Notes: a model not told the origin generated them from the sequence alone. A stretch of 54,583 bases of DNA from Rhodothermales bacterium (GCA_022825385.1 JAJDWX010000028.1:1-54583), one strand, 5' to 3'. Counted from the stretch's first letter, positions 44,221 to 53,441 are shown. A program made the numbers and translations.

Positions 44221-45198
44221 TCACAGCGCCTGCGCGATGCGCTGCGCGGTTTCCTCGAACGGGCGAGGACGCCACCCCAGTTTTTCGCGGGCGCGCGCGT
44301 TGTCGTACCGATGCTCCGCGGACATGAAATGGGCATGGGCTATCGGGAGCAGGGGTTCCGTACGGGTCAAAAACGCGCCCGCCTCCGAAAAACAGGCGGC
44401 GACGAGCGCGACGGAAGGGGGCAAACGCATCGCAGGCGGCGGCGCCCCGCACGCCTCGGCCAGTTGGCGAAAAATTTCCCGCCAGGACAGGTTATGGGCC
44501 GCCAGCACGAATCGTTCGCCCGCCTCGCCGTACTGCATGGCGCGCACCATGCCGTCCGCCACGTCCAGCACGTCCACCACGCTCGTAGCGCCTACCGGAT
44601 ACAAGCGCATCCGTTTGCGACGAATCTCGTCCACCATGCGGCGCGTGTTTTCCCCTTTGCGGCCCAGCCCGAAAATAAGCGACGGGTTGACCATCACCGC
44701 ATCCAGCCCCTCCGCGACGCCCCGGCGCACCTCCATTTCCGCAAGATATTTCGAGTATCCGTAGGCGCTGCTGGACCGGGACCGGCGCCACTCCGCTTGC
44801 TCGTCCAGCGCCCCGTCGGGACGGGTAGCGCGACCAAGCGCAGCCACGGACGATACATGAACCAGGCGGCGGACGCCCTGGTCCAGGGCGGCATTCACCA
44901 CGGCGGCCGTGCCGTCCACGTTGACGGACATCAGGCGATTTCGGACGCGAGACGAGCCGAACCCGATATTGCCGGCCACATGATACGCGTACGCCACGCC
45001 TTGCATCGCCTCGCGCAGCGCAAGAGGGTCCGTAATATCCCCGAACGCATGTTCGACCTGCTGCGCCGCCTCCCCCAGCAAATCAAGCCGGGAGCCGCGG
45101 CGGCGAAAAACGCGCACGGGGACGCCCTCCTGCGCCAGACGCCGGGTCAGCGCCGCCCCTACGAATCCCGTGGCTCCCGTAACAAGCGCGATGGACAT
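44221..45198 (-). CDS. NAD-dependent epimerase/dehydratase (SDR family)
   Basis: The 325-residue protein has the extended-SDR NAD(P) motif VTGATGFVGAALTRRLAQEG at the N-terminus and a YxxxK pair (YGYSKYLAEME) for catalysis, with the ProMNPSLIFG region near 170. It resembles dihydroflavonol-reductase/hopanoid-associated sugar epimerases. The substrate is unknown. It follows the biotin-carrier gene by 4 bases on the same strand. Copy A of the MITE ends 73 bases downstream. Confidence 0.82.
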   Translation of the reverse strand: MSIALVTGATGFVGAALTRRLAQEGVPVRVFRRRGSRLDLLGEAAQQVEHAFGDITDPLALREAMQGVAYAYHVAGNIGFGSSRVRNRLMSVNVDGTAAVVNAALDQGVRRLVHVSSVAALGRATRPDGALDEQAEWRRSRSSSAYGYSKYLAEMEVRRGVAEGLDAVMVNPSLIFGLGRKGENTRRMVDEIRRKRMRLYPVGATSVVDVLDVADGMVRAMQYGEAGERFVLAAHNLSWREIFRQLAEACGAPPPAMRLPPSVALVAACFSEAGAFLTRTEPLLPIAHAHFMSAEHRYDNARAREKLGWRPRPFEETAQRIAQAL

Positions 45199-45202
45199 GC
45201 CG

Positions 45203-45742
45203 CTACGCTATTTCGAGGAGAAGATCGCCCTTGCCCACCGTGTCGCCCGGCGCGACATGCACCGCCTGCACCGTGCCCGCGCGTTCCGTACGCAATTCGT
45301 TTTCCATTTTCATGGCTTCCAGCACCAGTACGCCGGTTCCCGCCTCCAGGACGGCGCCCGGCGCCGCCGCTACGGACAGCACCATGCCGGGCATGGGCGC
45401 GCATATTTTGAGCAGGTCGCTTTCGGCGCCCCCGGAGAACCCGAAACGCTCGAAGAGCAACGCCCGCTCGTCCTTCAGCGTCACCTCGAACGCCTGTCCG
45501 CCAATCCCGATCCGCCACCTGTCCCCGGACGCCTCCAGCGCCGTAGCGACGTAGCTCTTGCCGCCGAGCAACAAGGCGATGCGATCCGGCCCAAGGCGCT
45601 CGTACGAAAACGGCACGACGCGGCCATCGCATGCAAACCGGTCCGGCCGCACGGCGATATCCATTGTCCGACCGGCGCATTCCGCCTGAAAATGCGCCGA
45701 AAACTGCCTGGTCGCCTGTTTTGCCGCCTGTTTGGTTGTCAT
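45203..45742 (-). CDS. Biotin carboxyl carrier domain protein
   Basis: The 179-residue protein ends in a biotinyl domain with K145 in LEAMKMEN, which would carry biotin. A beta-rich N-terminal part (about 20-100) resembles the linker of acyl-CoA carboxylase or decarboxylase carrier subunits. It could serve acetyl/propionyl-CoA carboxylase; the carboxylase genes are not in the window. A TATAAT box sits 28 bases upstream, in the divergent region. Confidence 0.82.
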   Translation of the reverse strand: MTTKQAAKQATRQFSAHFQAECAGRTMDIAVRPDRFACDGRVVPFSYERLGPDRIALLLGGKSYVATALEASGDRWRIGIGGQAFEVTLKDERALLFERFGFSGGAESDLLKICAPMPGMVLSVAAAPGAVLEAGTGVLVLEAMKMENELRTERAGTVQAVHVAPGDTVGKGDLLLEIA

Positions 45743-45770
45743 GGTTCGGATCGGGAACGTACTTTCGTAA

Positions 45771-45776
45771 TATAAT
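45771..45776 (+). promoter_or_regulatory. TATAAT box in a divergent intergenic region
   Basis: TATAAT lies between the minus-strand biotin-carrier gene and the plus-strand gene at 45839. The surrounding TAATATAATACGGG is AT-rich and can be read on either strand. No clear -35 is visible, so this is only a candidate. Confidence 0.3.
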
Positions 45777-45838
45777 ACGGGATACGCGGATCAAAACCAC
45801 CTCGCCGGGCGCAATCGCGTTCGCCTGCAAACAACGCC

Positions 45839-46147
45839 ATGAACGCTTTCACAGAAAACGCCGCGCATCGGCATGTCCCAACGAACAACTCGCCGGACCG
45901 ATCGCGGGCGAAGAAGCTGTGGCGCTGGGCGATCCTCATAGCCGCCGCGATCTTCTTTTTCGCCGTCCTGCGCGAAGCCGCGGACCCCTACGGCGACCAG
46001 CCGTACATAGAAATCACCCACGGGGACCATGTCCACTATGTGCCGAGCGACAGGGACCCGAAGGTTTCCATCGGCAAGTTCCCCCGGGTCCCGCCCGGCC
46101 CAAACGAAATCATTACGCCAGAGGGCCGCATCGTCCCCCGGGAATGA
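45839..46147 (+). CDS. Small single-pass membrane protein, hypothetical
   Basis: The 102-residue protein has a charged N-terminus, one membrane helix (about 30-45, WAILIAAAIFFFAVL), then a short extracytoplasmic part with the HGDHVHYVP and EIITPEGRIVP segments. The two His pairs are reminiscent of metal-binding parts of surface proteins, but no family is recognised. It is convergent with the TonB receptor gene, ending 3 bases from its stop. Confidence 0.6.
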   Translation: MNAFTENAAHRHVPTNNSPDRSRAKKLWRWAILIAAAIFFFAVLREAADPYGDQPYIEITHGDHVHYVPSDRDPKVSIGKFPRVPPGPNEIITPEGRIVPRE

Positions 46148-46150
46148 CCC

Positions 46151-48373
46151 CTACCACAGCGCCTTCACCAGCAATTTTATGTTGCGGCCTTGCTCCGGCA
46201 TGATGACCTTCACGCGCGAAAGGTGGTCCCGGTATTCGACGTTCGTCGCATTCTCCACGCCAAGATCGAAGGTGTATAAAATACGGCCCAGCGAAAGGTT
46301 GTACTGCGCATGGCCTCCGAGCACGACATACCCGTCGGTCGGTTCTTCGAACGCACCGAGGCGATCCTGCCGGCGGGCCGCCTCGGCGGAGCCGGACAGC
46401 CTGAACTTCCCGCGGACGTACGCCGCCTCCAGGCGCCCCCGCAAGGGAGGAATGAAGGGCATCGGTTCGTCGTCTTCGACCAATGTGCCCCGAACATACG
46501 CGCCCGACCCGGAAAGCGTTACGGAAGGCGACATCTGCAGCGCAAAGGAACCCTCCGATCCGCTCATGCGCACCGTGGCGCCGGTTTGCCGATATACCAG
46601 CAGCAGCGTACGTACGTTGAGCTGGCCCGTATTGCGGGGATATATGTAATCTCGCACATGGTTGTGATACGCCGTGAGCGATCCGGAAAAACGCTCGCTG
46701 CGGTATTCTGCGAACGCTTCGACGCCCAGCCCCCTTTCTATGCCCAGGTCCGCATTGCCTATTTCGAAGGCATAGGCCGCCAGGTGAGGCCCGGTCGAGA
46801 AGAGTTCTTCGATTCCCGGTATGCGAATGGAGCGCATGCCGCCGATACCCGCGGAAAAACCGCCGCCGAATCGACGATACAAGCGCAACGAGCCGGAAAA
46901 ATCCCCGAGCGTTCGGTTGCGAATCCGCCCGGCGCGCGTATCCTCGCCCGCGTCGCGGGGAAGCACGAAGCGTATATCGTACCGAAGCGCTCCCTGAAGC
47001 GACAGGCTCCTCAGGTTGATATCCTGATACTGGAACGCCGCCGCCGTCCATTCCCGCGTATTCGGCGTGAACGTCAACCCGGCGGAAGCATAATCGCGGT
47101 ATCCGGCCCATAGACTCGTCAGGCGGTTGCCTCTGCGGGTATGGGTCCGGGACAAAAGCCGACCATAATACGACAGTACGCCAAACTCGATGCCCAGCGT
47201 ACCGCTCGCTTCGTACTCCTGATGATAATATCTCGAAAACAACCCCTCGAACTCCAGATGAGGAAGCCGGGGAATTCTGTCCAGAAGCAAGCCCTTCGCT
47301 TTCAGGTGGCGACGGGACAGTTCGATGTCCACGCCATGCGGGTGTGCCCCGACGAATCCGCCCGGTATGCCATACCGGGACTTGTAATAACTTCCCGAAA
47401 CCCCCGCATGTCCCCATGGGCCAATGCGGCTGGCGCCAAACGAACCGTTGCCAGTGGTCAGGAAGGTATTGCCCAGTACGCCGACCGGCGTAGATACGTC
47501 CCCCGAATTGCGTACGCTGCCATCGGCGCGCACGACAAAGCGCCCCGCGGGCGCTTCCACGCTGAACCCGCCCGCAACCCCGTCGTTGACGGATTGCCCT
47601 TGCAGCACCCCGACGACTTGCGTCTCGGAAGGCATGCTCACCGGCACGTACCCGCGCACCGCGTTCACCACGCCGCCCAAGGCGTTCGGCCCGTAAAGCA
47701 GCGCGGCAGGCCCGCGAATCACCTCGATCCGTCCCGTCAGCAGCGGATCTACCGTGACGGCATGATCGGCAGAGGTGGCGGACAGATCGCCGGTGCGCCC
47801 GCCATCCTCCAGGACCAGCAGCCGCTCGCCGCCCACCCCCCGAAGAACGGGGCGGGCGGGAGCGGGTCCCATGGATCGCATGGAAATGCCGGGCTCGTTA
47901 CTGAGCGTTTCGGCGAGCGTCGTTCCGAGATGTTGCCGAAGCCGCTTGCCCCCCATATCCATATCCGTATTGCGGGCTATGGCGGGCGCGCTTTGCCCAT
48001 CCACGACGACTTCCTGCAACTGGATCGGGGAAGCCGACATGCGCAGCGCGACGCGGGACGTATCCGAACCGGCGACGCCCACGGTAATCCGCGTCGTCGT
48101 CGGTTCATAGCCTACGCGCCAGGCATGGAGCGTATACAACGCGCCGGGTTCCAGAAAACGAATCTCGAAACGGCCTTGCCGATCCGTTCTGGAACTGCGG
48201 TTGGCCTCTTCCGCCAGCACCTGGGCATGGCGGACAGGCTCCCCCGTTTCGGCGTCCTCGACGGAACCGGCGATCACCGCCGTATGCTGGGCTTGCAGCG
48301 GCCCGGCCGCCGCCATTGCGCAACACGCGGCAAGCCCGGCCTTGCGCCAAAAAAGAAATTTGCACCAACACAT
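46151..48373 (-). CDS. TonB-dependent receptor, ZnuD-like
   Basis: The 740-residue outer-membrane receptor has a signal peptide ending near LQAQ, a carboxypeptidase-regulatory-like domain (about 33-115, GSVEDAETGEPVRHAQV), a plug domain (about 125-230, with GERLLVLEDGGRTGDLS and GPAALLYGPNALGGVVN), and the beta barrel ending in ...KALW. A HPHGVDIEL segment in the barrel start resembles the YGIPG...HxxGVxI block of zinc receptors of the ZnuD type. Zinc or another transition metal is inferred, supported by the His-rich lipoprotein encoded just upstream. Confidence 0.8.
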   Translation of the reverse strand: MCWCKFLFWRKAGLAACCAMAAAGPLQAQHTAVIAGSVEDAETGEPVRHAQVLAEEANRSSRTDRQGRFEIRFLEPGALYTLHAWRVGYEPTTTRITVGVAGSDTSRVALRMSASPIQLQEVVVDGQSAPAIARNTDMDMGGKRLRQHLGTTLAETLSNEPGISMRSMGPAPARPVLRGVGGERLLVLEDGGRTGDLSATSADHAVTVDPLLTGRIEVIRGPAALLYGPNALGGVVNAVRGYVPVSMPSETQVVGVLQGQSVNDGVAGGFSVEAPAGRFVVRADGSVRNSGDVSTPVGVLGNTFLTTGNGSFGASRIGPWGHAGVSGSYYKSRYGIPGGFVGAHPHGVDIELSRRHLKAKGLLLDRIPRLPHLEFEGLFSRYYHQEYEASGTLGIEFGVLSYYGRLLSRTHTRRGNRLTSLWAGYRDYASAGLTFTPNTREWTAAAFQYQDINLRSLSLQGALRYDIRFVLPRDAGEDTRAGRIRNRTLGDFSGSLRLYRRFGGGFSAGIGGMRSIRIPGIEELFSTGPHLAAYAFEIGNADLGIERGLGVEAFAEYRSERFSGSLTAYHNHVRDYIYPRNTGQLNVRTLLLVYRQTGATVRMSGSEGSFALQMSPSVTLSGSGAYVRGTLVEDDEPMPFIPPLRGRLEAAYVRGKFRLSGSAEAARRQDRLGAFEEPTDGYVVLGGHAQYNLSLGRILYTFDLGVENATNVEYRDHLSRVKVIMPEQGRNIKLLVKALW

Positions 48374-48378
48374 AAGCC

Positions 48379-48849
48379 CTACTCTTCCTCCTCCACCTTA
48401 ACAGGGATATCGGGCGTCGTGAAATCGGAGTGCCCTTCGTGCAAAACCTGAACGCGTATGGCGGTATCGCCCGCCTCGTCCCCCTGCAACGTAAAGGTCC
48501 ACGCAGCAGGATAGGCTACGGTAACGATTTCGTCGCCCTGGATCACGACCCCCAGAGAAAATTCGTCGCCCAGATCCTCCGCGTGCACTTCCTCCCCGTC
48601 ATGGTCCAGCAACTCGACGGTGATGTTGCCGGTCGTTTCGCCTTCTGCGACGGAAAGCGATCCCGTAACCTCGGCTTCCAGTACCCTGACGACCTCGTCG
48701 CCGCCCAGAACAAGGGCAGCGCCCTCTACTTCCTCGGCGTGATGGTCATGATCATCGTCCTCGGCAGGGTTGTCGCAGGCGGCCAGCCCGCCCATAATTA
48801 CGAATACGGATAAAAAAACGGCAATGCCGTGCAATCGGTTTAAAAACAT
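48379..48849 (-). CDS. Histidine-rich lipoprotein
   Basis: The 156-residue protein starts with a lipoprotein signal (VFVIMGGLAAC, Cys at the lipobox). Next comes a His/Asp cluster (DDDHDHHAEE), then a beta-rich domain with further HDGEEVH and HEGH motifs and an acidic end. The clusters suggest binding of Zn2+ or Cu2+ at the outer membrane. The start ATG 48849 is chosen for the signal peptide. The stop lies 5 bases before the TonB receptor gene, so the two are co-transcribed and probably work together in metal uptake. Confidence 0.78.
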   Translation of the reverse strand: MFLNRLHGIAVFLSVFVIMGGLAACDNPAEDDDHDHHAEEVEGAALVLGGDEVVRVLEAEVTGSLSVAEGETTGNITVELLDHDGEEVHAEDLGDEFSLGVVIQGDEIVTVAYPAAWTFTLQGDEAGDTAIRVQVLHEGHSDFTTPDIPVKVEEEE

Positions 48850-48954
48850 GGCTCCCTCTGAATTTTTCGGTGTGTCTTGCAAAAAACGCCGCCGAAACGG
48901 CGTATGGATTAACGGGGCCCTGAACGACAGAGCCGAAAAACCGCCTTACCTTAA

Positions 48955-49207
48955 GGATACTCTGATTAAATCCGCGAAGTTCAGAGGCTGCGAGGGGTGC
49001 GCTGGCAAGGAATGACGAAGCGATGTGGCAGGCCCCACATAATGAGGAATGACACAGCCAGCGTGCCCCTCGCAGCCTCCCGAAGGGCGCGTCACGTCCC
49101 CAGCGAACCGAATCTACGGTTTTTCTGCTGATTTCATCGATACAAGCATGACGACTTGTACAGGCAAACGTGACGCGCTGAGCGAAGTGGATTTAATCAG
49201 AGTATCC
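48955..49207 (-). mobile_element. MITE-like element, copy B
   Basis: Inverted copy of the 253-bp element at 43895-44147. Here the ends are perfect 19-bp inverted repeats (GGATACTCTGATTAAATCC) flanked by TTAA on both sides (48951-48954 and 49208-49211), which suggests a TTAA target duplication. It separates the His-rich lipoprotein from the Cys/His membrane protein; both are on the minus strand. Confidence 0.78.
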
Positions 49208-49212
49208 TTAAA

Positions 49213-49587
49213 TCAAGACCACCCGGGAGGGGCGCGTATCGAGCGATAGAGAAAGAGACGAGCAAACCGCATGGACGGGGCAACCTGCGCCGCCATGCGA
49301 GCCGGAAACCGGGGCGCCCGGCGTTGATCCGGGAGCGAAATCGTGAGCGAACAAAACGCGCAAAGATCGCACGCGAAAGCATGCGGCGGCGTCCGTTCTT
49401 CCACCAGAAAATCGGCGGACAGACCCGTAGAACCGCCCGGCGCGACCTCGGCGGCATCCCCGTGCGCATGCTCCAGCGAGCGAATATGAGACAAGTCATG
49501 CCCGAACGGCGCCGCTACCGCGCCGTACAACAGGACCACAAGCAGCACGAAGCCCGACCGTTCGATATGCGTACGCAGCGAAAACAT
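49213..49587 (-). CDS. Membrane-anchored Cys/His protein, DUF2946-like
   Basis: The 124-residue protein has one N-terminal hydrophobic segment (SGFVLLVVLLYGAVAAPF), then His-containing HDLSHIRSLEHAHGD and a CDLCAFC motif, a combination seen in small proteins near metal-uptake receptors. The C-terminal 50 residues are basic. Its stop codon is 2 bases from the TTAA of MITE copy B, so the last residues may have been altered by the insertion. Metal sensing or binding is inferred only from motifs and neighbours. Confidence 0.6.
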   Translation of the reverse strand: MFSLRTHIERSGFVLLVVLLYGAVAAPFGHDLSHIRSLEHAHGDAAEVAPGGSTGLSADFLVEERTPPHAFACDLCAFCSLTISLPDQRRAPRFPARMAAQVAPSMRFARLFLYRSIRAPPGWS

Positions 49588-49722
49588 GGATTCCGGATTC
49601 CGGGGGCGAAACGGGCAAGCAAGGGCAAAGGGGAAGCCGCGACGAGCAGACTATACAGATATTTTCGACGACGCGCATTGTTTCAAGGTTCCTTGGCAGC
49701 CCCGAAAAACAACGTCTCGCCT

Positions 49723-50286
49723 TCATTTCGGTCCCGCGTACAAGGCATAGCTGGCCTCGACTTTTCCGCTGGCCACCTCCCGGAGTTTACGGCGCAAAAG
49801 GCGGCGGCGAAACGCGCTGATTCGGTCCACGAAAAAAACGCCCTCCAGGTGATCCATCTCATGCTGAATCACCCGCGCCGCCAAACCGCCCGCCTCGAGT
49901 TCCCGCGCCCGAAAATGACGATCCAGGTACGTCATCCGGATGCGTTCGGGACGGCGGACGGGCTCGACGACGTCCGGAATGGATAAACATCCTTCCTCGA
50001 ATTCGCTTTCCTCGTCGCTCTCCTCGATAATTTCAGGGTTCACGAACACCAGGGCCTCAGGCGCCTGCTCCCGCGCTTCGGCAGGCCGTAGTTCCGCCGC
50101 CAGTTCGGCCACGAAAACGCGCTCCGTACGGCCCACCTGCGGAGCGGCCAGGCCAATGCCCCCCGCGCCCCGCATGGTCTCAATCATATCGTCGATCAGT
50201 TGGCGAATGCTTGCGCTGTCGCCCGACGCTTCTTCGGCGCCGCGGCGAAGGACGGGATCGCCGTACAAGCGAATGGGAAGAATCAT
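49723..50286 (-). CDS. def: Peptide deformylase
   Basis: The 187-residue metalloenzyme removes the formyl group from nascent proteins. The three family motifs are visible: GGIGLAAPQVG, EEGCLSIPD and HEMDHLEGVFF, giving Cys and two His metal ligands and the catalytic Glu. The start ATG 50286 overlaps the ruvX stop (ATGA). The longer ORF upstream is in ruvX sequence and is not used. Confidence 0.95.
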   Translation of the reverse strand: MILPIRLYGDPVLRRGAEEASGDSASIRQLIDDMIETMRGAGGIGLAAPQVGRTERVFVAELAAELRPAEAREQAPEALVFVNPEIIEESDEESEFEEGCLSIPDVVEPVRRPERIRMTYLDRHFRARELEAGGLAARVIQHEMDHLEGVFFVDRISAFRRRLLRRKLREVASGKVEASYALYAGPK

Positions 50287-50729
50287 GGCGCGGGACAGGA
50301 AGCCGATTCCTGCGTTTCGTCTATGTAATCCTGAAGAATGACCGCCGCCGCCGCCGCGTCTACCCGTTCCTTTTGGCGACGGGCTTTCTTGCGCACGCCC
50401 GCCCGAAACAGCAATTTTCTCGCCCGAACCGAGGAATGCCGCTCGTCCTGCGTCACCACGTTTTTTCCGGGAAAACGACGGGACAATCGGCGAGCGAAAG
50501 CGCGAACCGCCTCCGTAGCCGCCCCTTCCTCGCCCGACCACGTCAAGGGCCATCCCACGACGATCGTATCGAACCCGGGATCTTCGTCGAGACGCGCCAA
50601 TGCTTGCAACGCTTCCTCGCCGGAATACGCCCCGATCGATTGCGCGTACAGGCGAAACGGGTCGGACAGGGCCAGGCCGACGCGCTGCGCGCCATAGTCG
50701 ACGCCGACGATGCGAGGCAAGGCGTTCAT
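50283..50729 (-). CDS. ruvX: Holliday junction resolvase-like RuvX/YqgF
   Basis: The 148-residue protein has an RNase H-like fold with IVGVDYGAQRVGLALSD at the N-terminus, and later VVGWPLTWSGEEG and the DERHSSVRA motif. YqgF/RuvX acts in rRNA processing and is a proposed Holliday junction resolvase. It is coupled to def through an ATGA overlap, a frequent neighbour arrangement. Confidence 0.92.
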   Translation of the reverse strand: MNALPRIVGVDYGAQRVGLALSDPFRLYAQSIGAYSGEEALQALARLDEDPGFDTIVVGWPLTWSGEEGAATEAVRAFARRLSRRFPGKNVVTQDERHSSVRARKLLFRAGVRKKARRQKERVDAAAAAVILQDYIDETQESASCPAP

Positions 50730-50736
50730 GACAGGT

Positions 50737-51078
50737 TTACGACGGGTTGGCGGCGTCCGACGACGACAAGGGAACCCGCAATACTTCCCGCAACCGCTTC
50801 CCCGGACGAAAGCGCGTCTTGCGACGACCGGGAACGAAAACCGTCTCGTTGGTCTTGGGATTCCGGGCTTTCGGCTTGGGGCGGGTCTTCTTGACCTCGA
50901 ACACCCCGAATTCGCGCAACTCGATGCGAACCTCCGGATCTGCCTCCGTCATGATGTCGCGGAGCGCGCCAAGCACCGCGCGAACCCAGGGATCCGCCTT
51001 GTACACGGGTTCGCCCATGGTTTCGGCCACGCGCCGGGCCACGTCTTTTCGGGTTTGCGTACGGGATGGGGAGGGCAT
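50737..51078 (-). CDS. HU/IHF-family DNA-binding protein
   Basis: The 113-residue protein has the HU fold with LREFGVFEVKKTRPKPKARNPKTNE and VPGRRKTRFRPGKRLRE, the DNA-wrapping arm. The N-terminus is longer than in minimal HU proteins. It compacts DNA as a dimer. HU and IHF subunits cannot be told apart here. Another small DNA-binding role is possible. Confidence 0.88.
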   Translation of the reverse strand: MPSPSRTQTRKDVARRVAETMGEPVYKADPWVRAVLGALRDIMTEADPEVRIELREFGVFEVKKTRPKPKARNPKTNETVFVPGRRKTRFRPGKRLREVLRVPLSSSDAANPS

Positions 51079-51197
51079 GATTGTCGCCTTTGTCTTTTAA
51101 CGCGCCGTATCCATAAACTTACCAGGGAACTACAGTTTACGGAAAATAAACGAGGCAATGTGCAAGACCCGCAAAAAAAGTCCGGCGAAAAAGCGCG

Positions 51198-53441
51198 TCA
51201 CTCCTCGAACCGGTACACGCCATGAATTCCATCGATGCGCTTGAGCCGCTCAATCACGCGCCGAAGATGCGACAAATCCGTCACCGAGCACACGATCTCG
51301 CCTTCGAATACGCCATCCTCGGAGTCCACGGTGATAGAGCGGATATTCGTTTTCAGGTTTTTGGAAATAACCGTCGTGATGTCGCTGACGATGCCCACGC
51401 GGTCCTCCCCCATCACCCGCAGGCCGGATAAAAAATGTACGTCTTTCTGCCGGCTCCACTCCACGGAAACAATGCGATCCGGCTGGTTCACGAGGAGGCC
51501 GGGCGCGTTTCGGCAATTCACGCGGTGAATCTTTATGCCTTCGCTGCGGCTTACGTACCCGAATACGTCGTCTCCGGGAATCGGATTGCAGCAAGGCGCG
51601 TACCGCGTAACGATATCCGTATGCAATTCTCCGTCGATCTCGAGCGCCGGACGAGCGGCTATCTGGGCCGAATCCCGAAAATCCTCGTAGCGCAGCCGAA
51701 CCCCTTCCTGTTCGCCGGAGGCGCCCTCCTCTTCCTTGCGCCCGCGGGACGCGCTGCGGACGAATTTCACGAAATCCTTCGCATCGAAAAGCCCCGTCCC
51801 GATCTCGTAAAACATTTGCTGGGCGTTCGGAAACTTGAGCCGGTTGGCCACCCGGCGCAGGTTTTGCTCATCCACCTGCAAACCTGCCCTGTCAAGTTTT
51901 TTCCTGAGCGTTTCCCGGCCCAGCTCTATGCTGCGGCGGCGTTTTTCGTTGATCGAATGCCGTATTCGGCTGCGCGCCTTGTGCGTAACGACGAACTTCA
52001 TCCAGTCGGGATTCGGCGTTTGCTTCTTCGACGTAATGATCTCCACCTGATCGCCGCTCTGGAGTTTGTACGACAGCGGCGCCATCCTGCCGTTCACTTT
52101 CGCCCCGATGCAGTGCATGCCTATTTCCGTATGCACCTGAAAGGCGAAATCGACCGGGGTCGCATGGCGGGGCAGCGTCATCAGGTCCCCCTGGGGGGTG
52201 AAAATATAGATTTCCTCGTCGTACAGATTGAGTCGAAACTCCTTGACGAATTCCGTGGCCTGCTCCGGGCTGGGATTTTCAAGAATATCCCGGACCCAAT
52301 CCAGGAATTGCTCCATCCCCCGGTCCCGGTCGCTTACGGCCTCCTTGTATTTCCAGTGCGCCGCCACGCCGCGCTCGGCGATGGCGTGCATTTCTTCCGT
52401 GCGAATCTGTACTTCCACCCGCCGTCCCTCCGGGCCGAGCACCGTCGTGTGCAAACTCTGGTACCCGTTGGATTTGGGCACGGAAATAAAATCCCGAAAG
52501 CGTTCCGGCAACGGCTTGTACAGGTCCGTAACGATGGAATACACGCGCCAGCAATCTTCTTTCCCTTTCTTTCCGGCGCTTTTCAGGACAATGCGAATGG
52601 CAAGCAAGTCGTATATCTCTTCGATCAGCTTGTCCTGGCGCTTCATTTTCCGCCAGATCGAATAAATGTTCTTCGACCGGCCGGCCATCTCGAACCCAAA
52701 GCCGTCGCCCTCGAGGCGGGCCTGCAACGGTTCGATGAAGCGGCGCACGTAGCCGTCGCGCTCGACCTTGGACGCCTGCAAGCTGTGCACGACGCCGCGG
52801 TATTCTTCCGGGTGCAGGATTTTCAGGGAAATATCTTCCAGTTCCGCCTTGATCGCGTTCAGGCCGAAACGATGGGCGAGCGGCGCGAAGAGGTCCAGGG
52901 TCTCGCTGGCGATCTTGAGTTGCTTCTGCTTGGGAAGCGACTCGATGGTGCGCAAATTATGCAGCCGGTCCGCAAACTTGATGAGGATGACCCGAATGTC
53001 CGTCGCCATGGACAGCATGAGCTTGCGGACATTCTCGGCCTGGCCCAGTTCGCGGCTCCAGGAAACACCCCGTATCTTCGTCAATCCGTCGACGATGTTC
53101 GCAACCGTATCGCCGAATTCGTTCCGTATGAGGCCCAGGGAGAACTCCGTATCCTCTACGGTGTCGTGCAAAAGCGCCGAGACCACGCTGACGTCGTCGA
53201 ATCCGATATCCCGGGCCACGATCGCCGCGACCGCTATAGGGTGCGTGATGAACCGTTCCCCCGAAGCGCGCCGGTCGTTGCGATGCGCCCAGTAGCCCAG
53301 CCTGAAGGCGCGTCGGATCATGTCTTCGTCCACCGATCGCAAGGACTGCCTGCATGCGGCCAGCAGGTCGTCGAGCACGGTCTCGAACTCCGGCTCGACC
53401 TGCACGTCGGCGTGACTCAGGATGGGAGAAGCGCGCAACAC
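51198..53441 (-). CDS. rsh: Bifunctional (p)ppGpp synthetase/hydrolase
   Basis: The 747-residue stringent-response enzyme has an HD hydrolase domain (HPIAVAAIVARD, SALLHDTVEDTE), the synthetase domain (SIWRKMKRQ, FRDFISVPKSNGYQSLHTTV and VEVQIRTEEMH), TGS (TPQGDLMTLP), a helical/zinc-type region and a C-terminal ACT domain. The RFRD motif in the synthetase domain fits the bifunctional RxKD type. It controls growth under starvation through (p)ppGpp. Confidence 0.94.
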   Translation of the reverse strand: MLRASPILSHADVQVEPEFETVLDDLLAACRQSLRSVDEDMIRRAFRLGYWAHRNDRRASGERFITHPIAVAAIVARDIGFDDVSVVSALLHDTVEDTEFSLGLIRNEFGDTVANIVDGLTKIRGVSWSRELGQAENVRKLMLSMATDIRVILIKFADRLHNLRTIESLPKQKQLKIASETLDLFAPLAHRFGLNAIKAELEDISLKILHPEEYRGVVHSLQASKVERDGYVRRFIEPLQARLEGDGFGFEMAGRSKNIYSIWRKMKRQDKLIEEIYDLLAIRIVLKSAGKKGKEDCWRVYSIVTDLYKPLPERFRDFISVPKSNGYQSLHTTVLGPEGRRVEVQIRTEEMHAIAERGVAAHWKYKEAVSDRDRGMEQFLDWVRDILENPSPEQATEFVKEFRLNLYDEEIYIFTPQGDLMTLPRHATPVDFAFQVHTEIGMHCIGAKVNGRMAPLSYKLQSGDQVEIITSKKQTPNPDWMKFVVTHKARSRIRHSINEKRRRSIELGRETLRKKLDRAGLQVDEQNLRRVANRLKFPNAQQMFYEIGTGLFDAKDFVKFVRSASRGRKEEEGASGEQEGVRLRYEDFRDSAQIAARPALEIDGELHTDIVTRYAPCCNPIPGDDVFGYVSRSEGIKIHRVNCRNAPGLLVNQPDRIVSVEWSRQKDVHFLSGLRVMGEDRVGIVSDITTVISKNLKTNIRSITVDSEDGVFEGEIVCSVTDLSHLRRVIERLKRIDGIHGVYRFEE

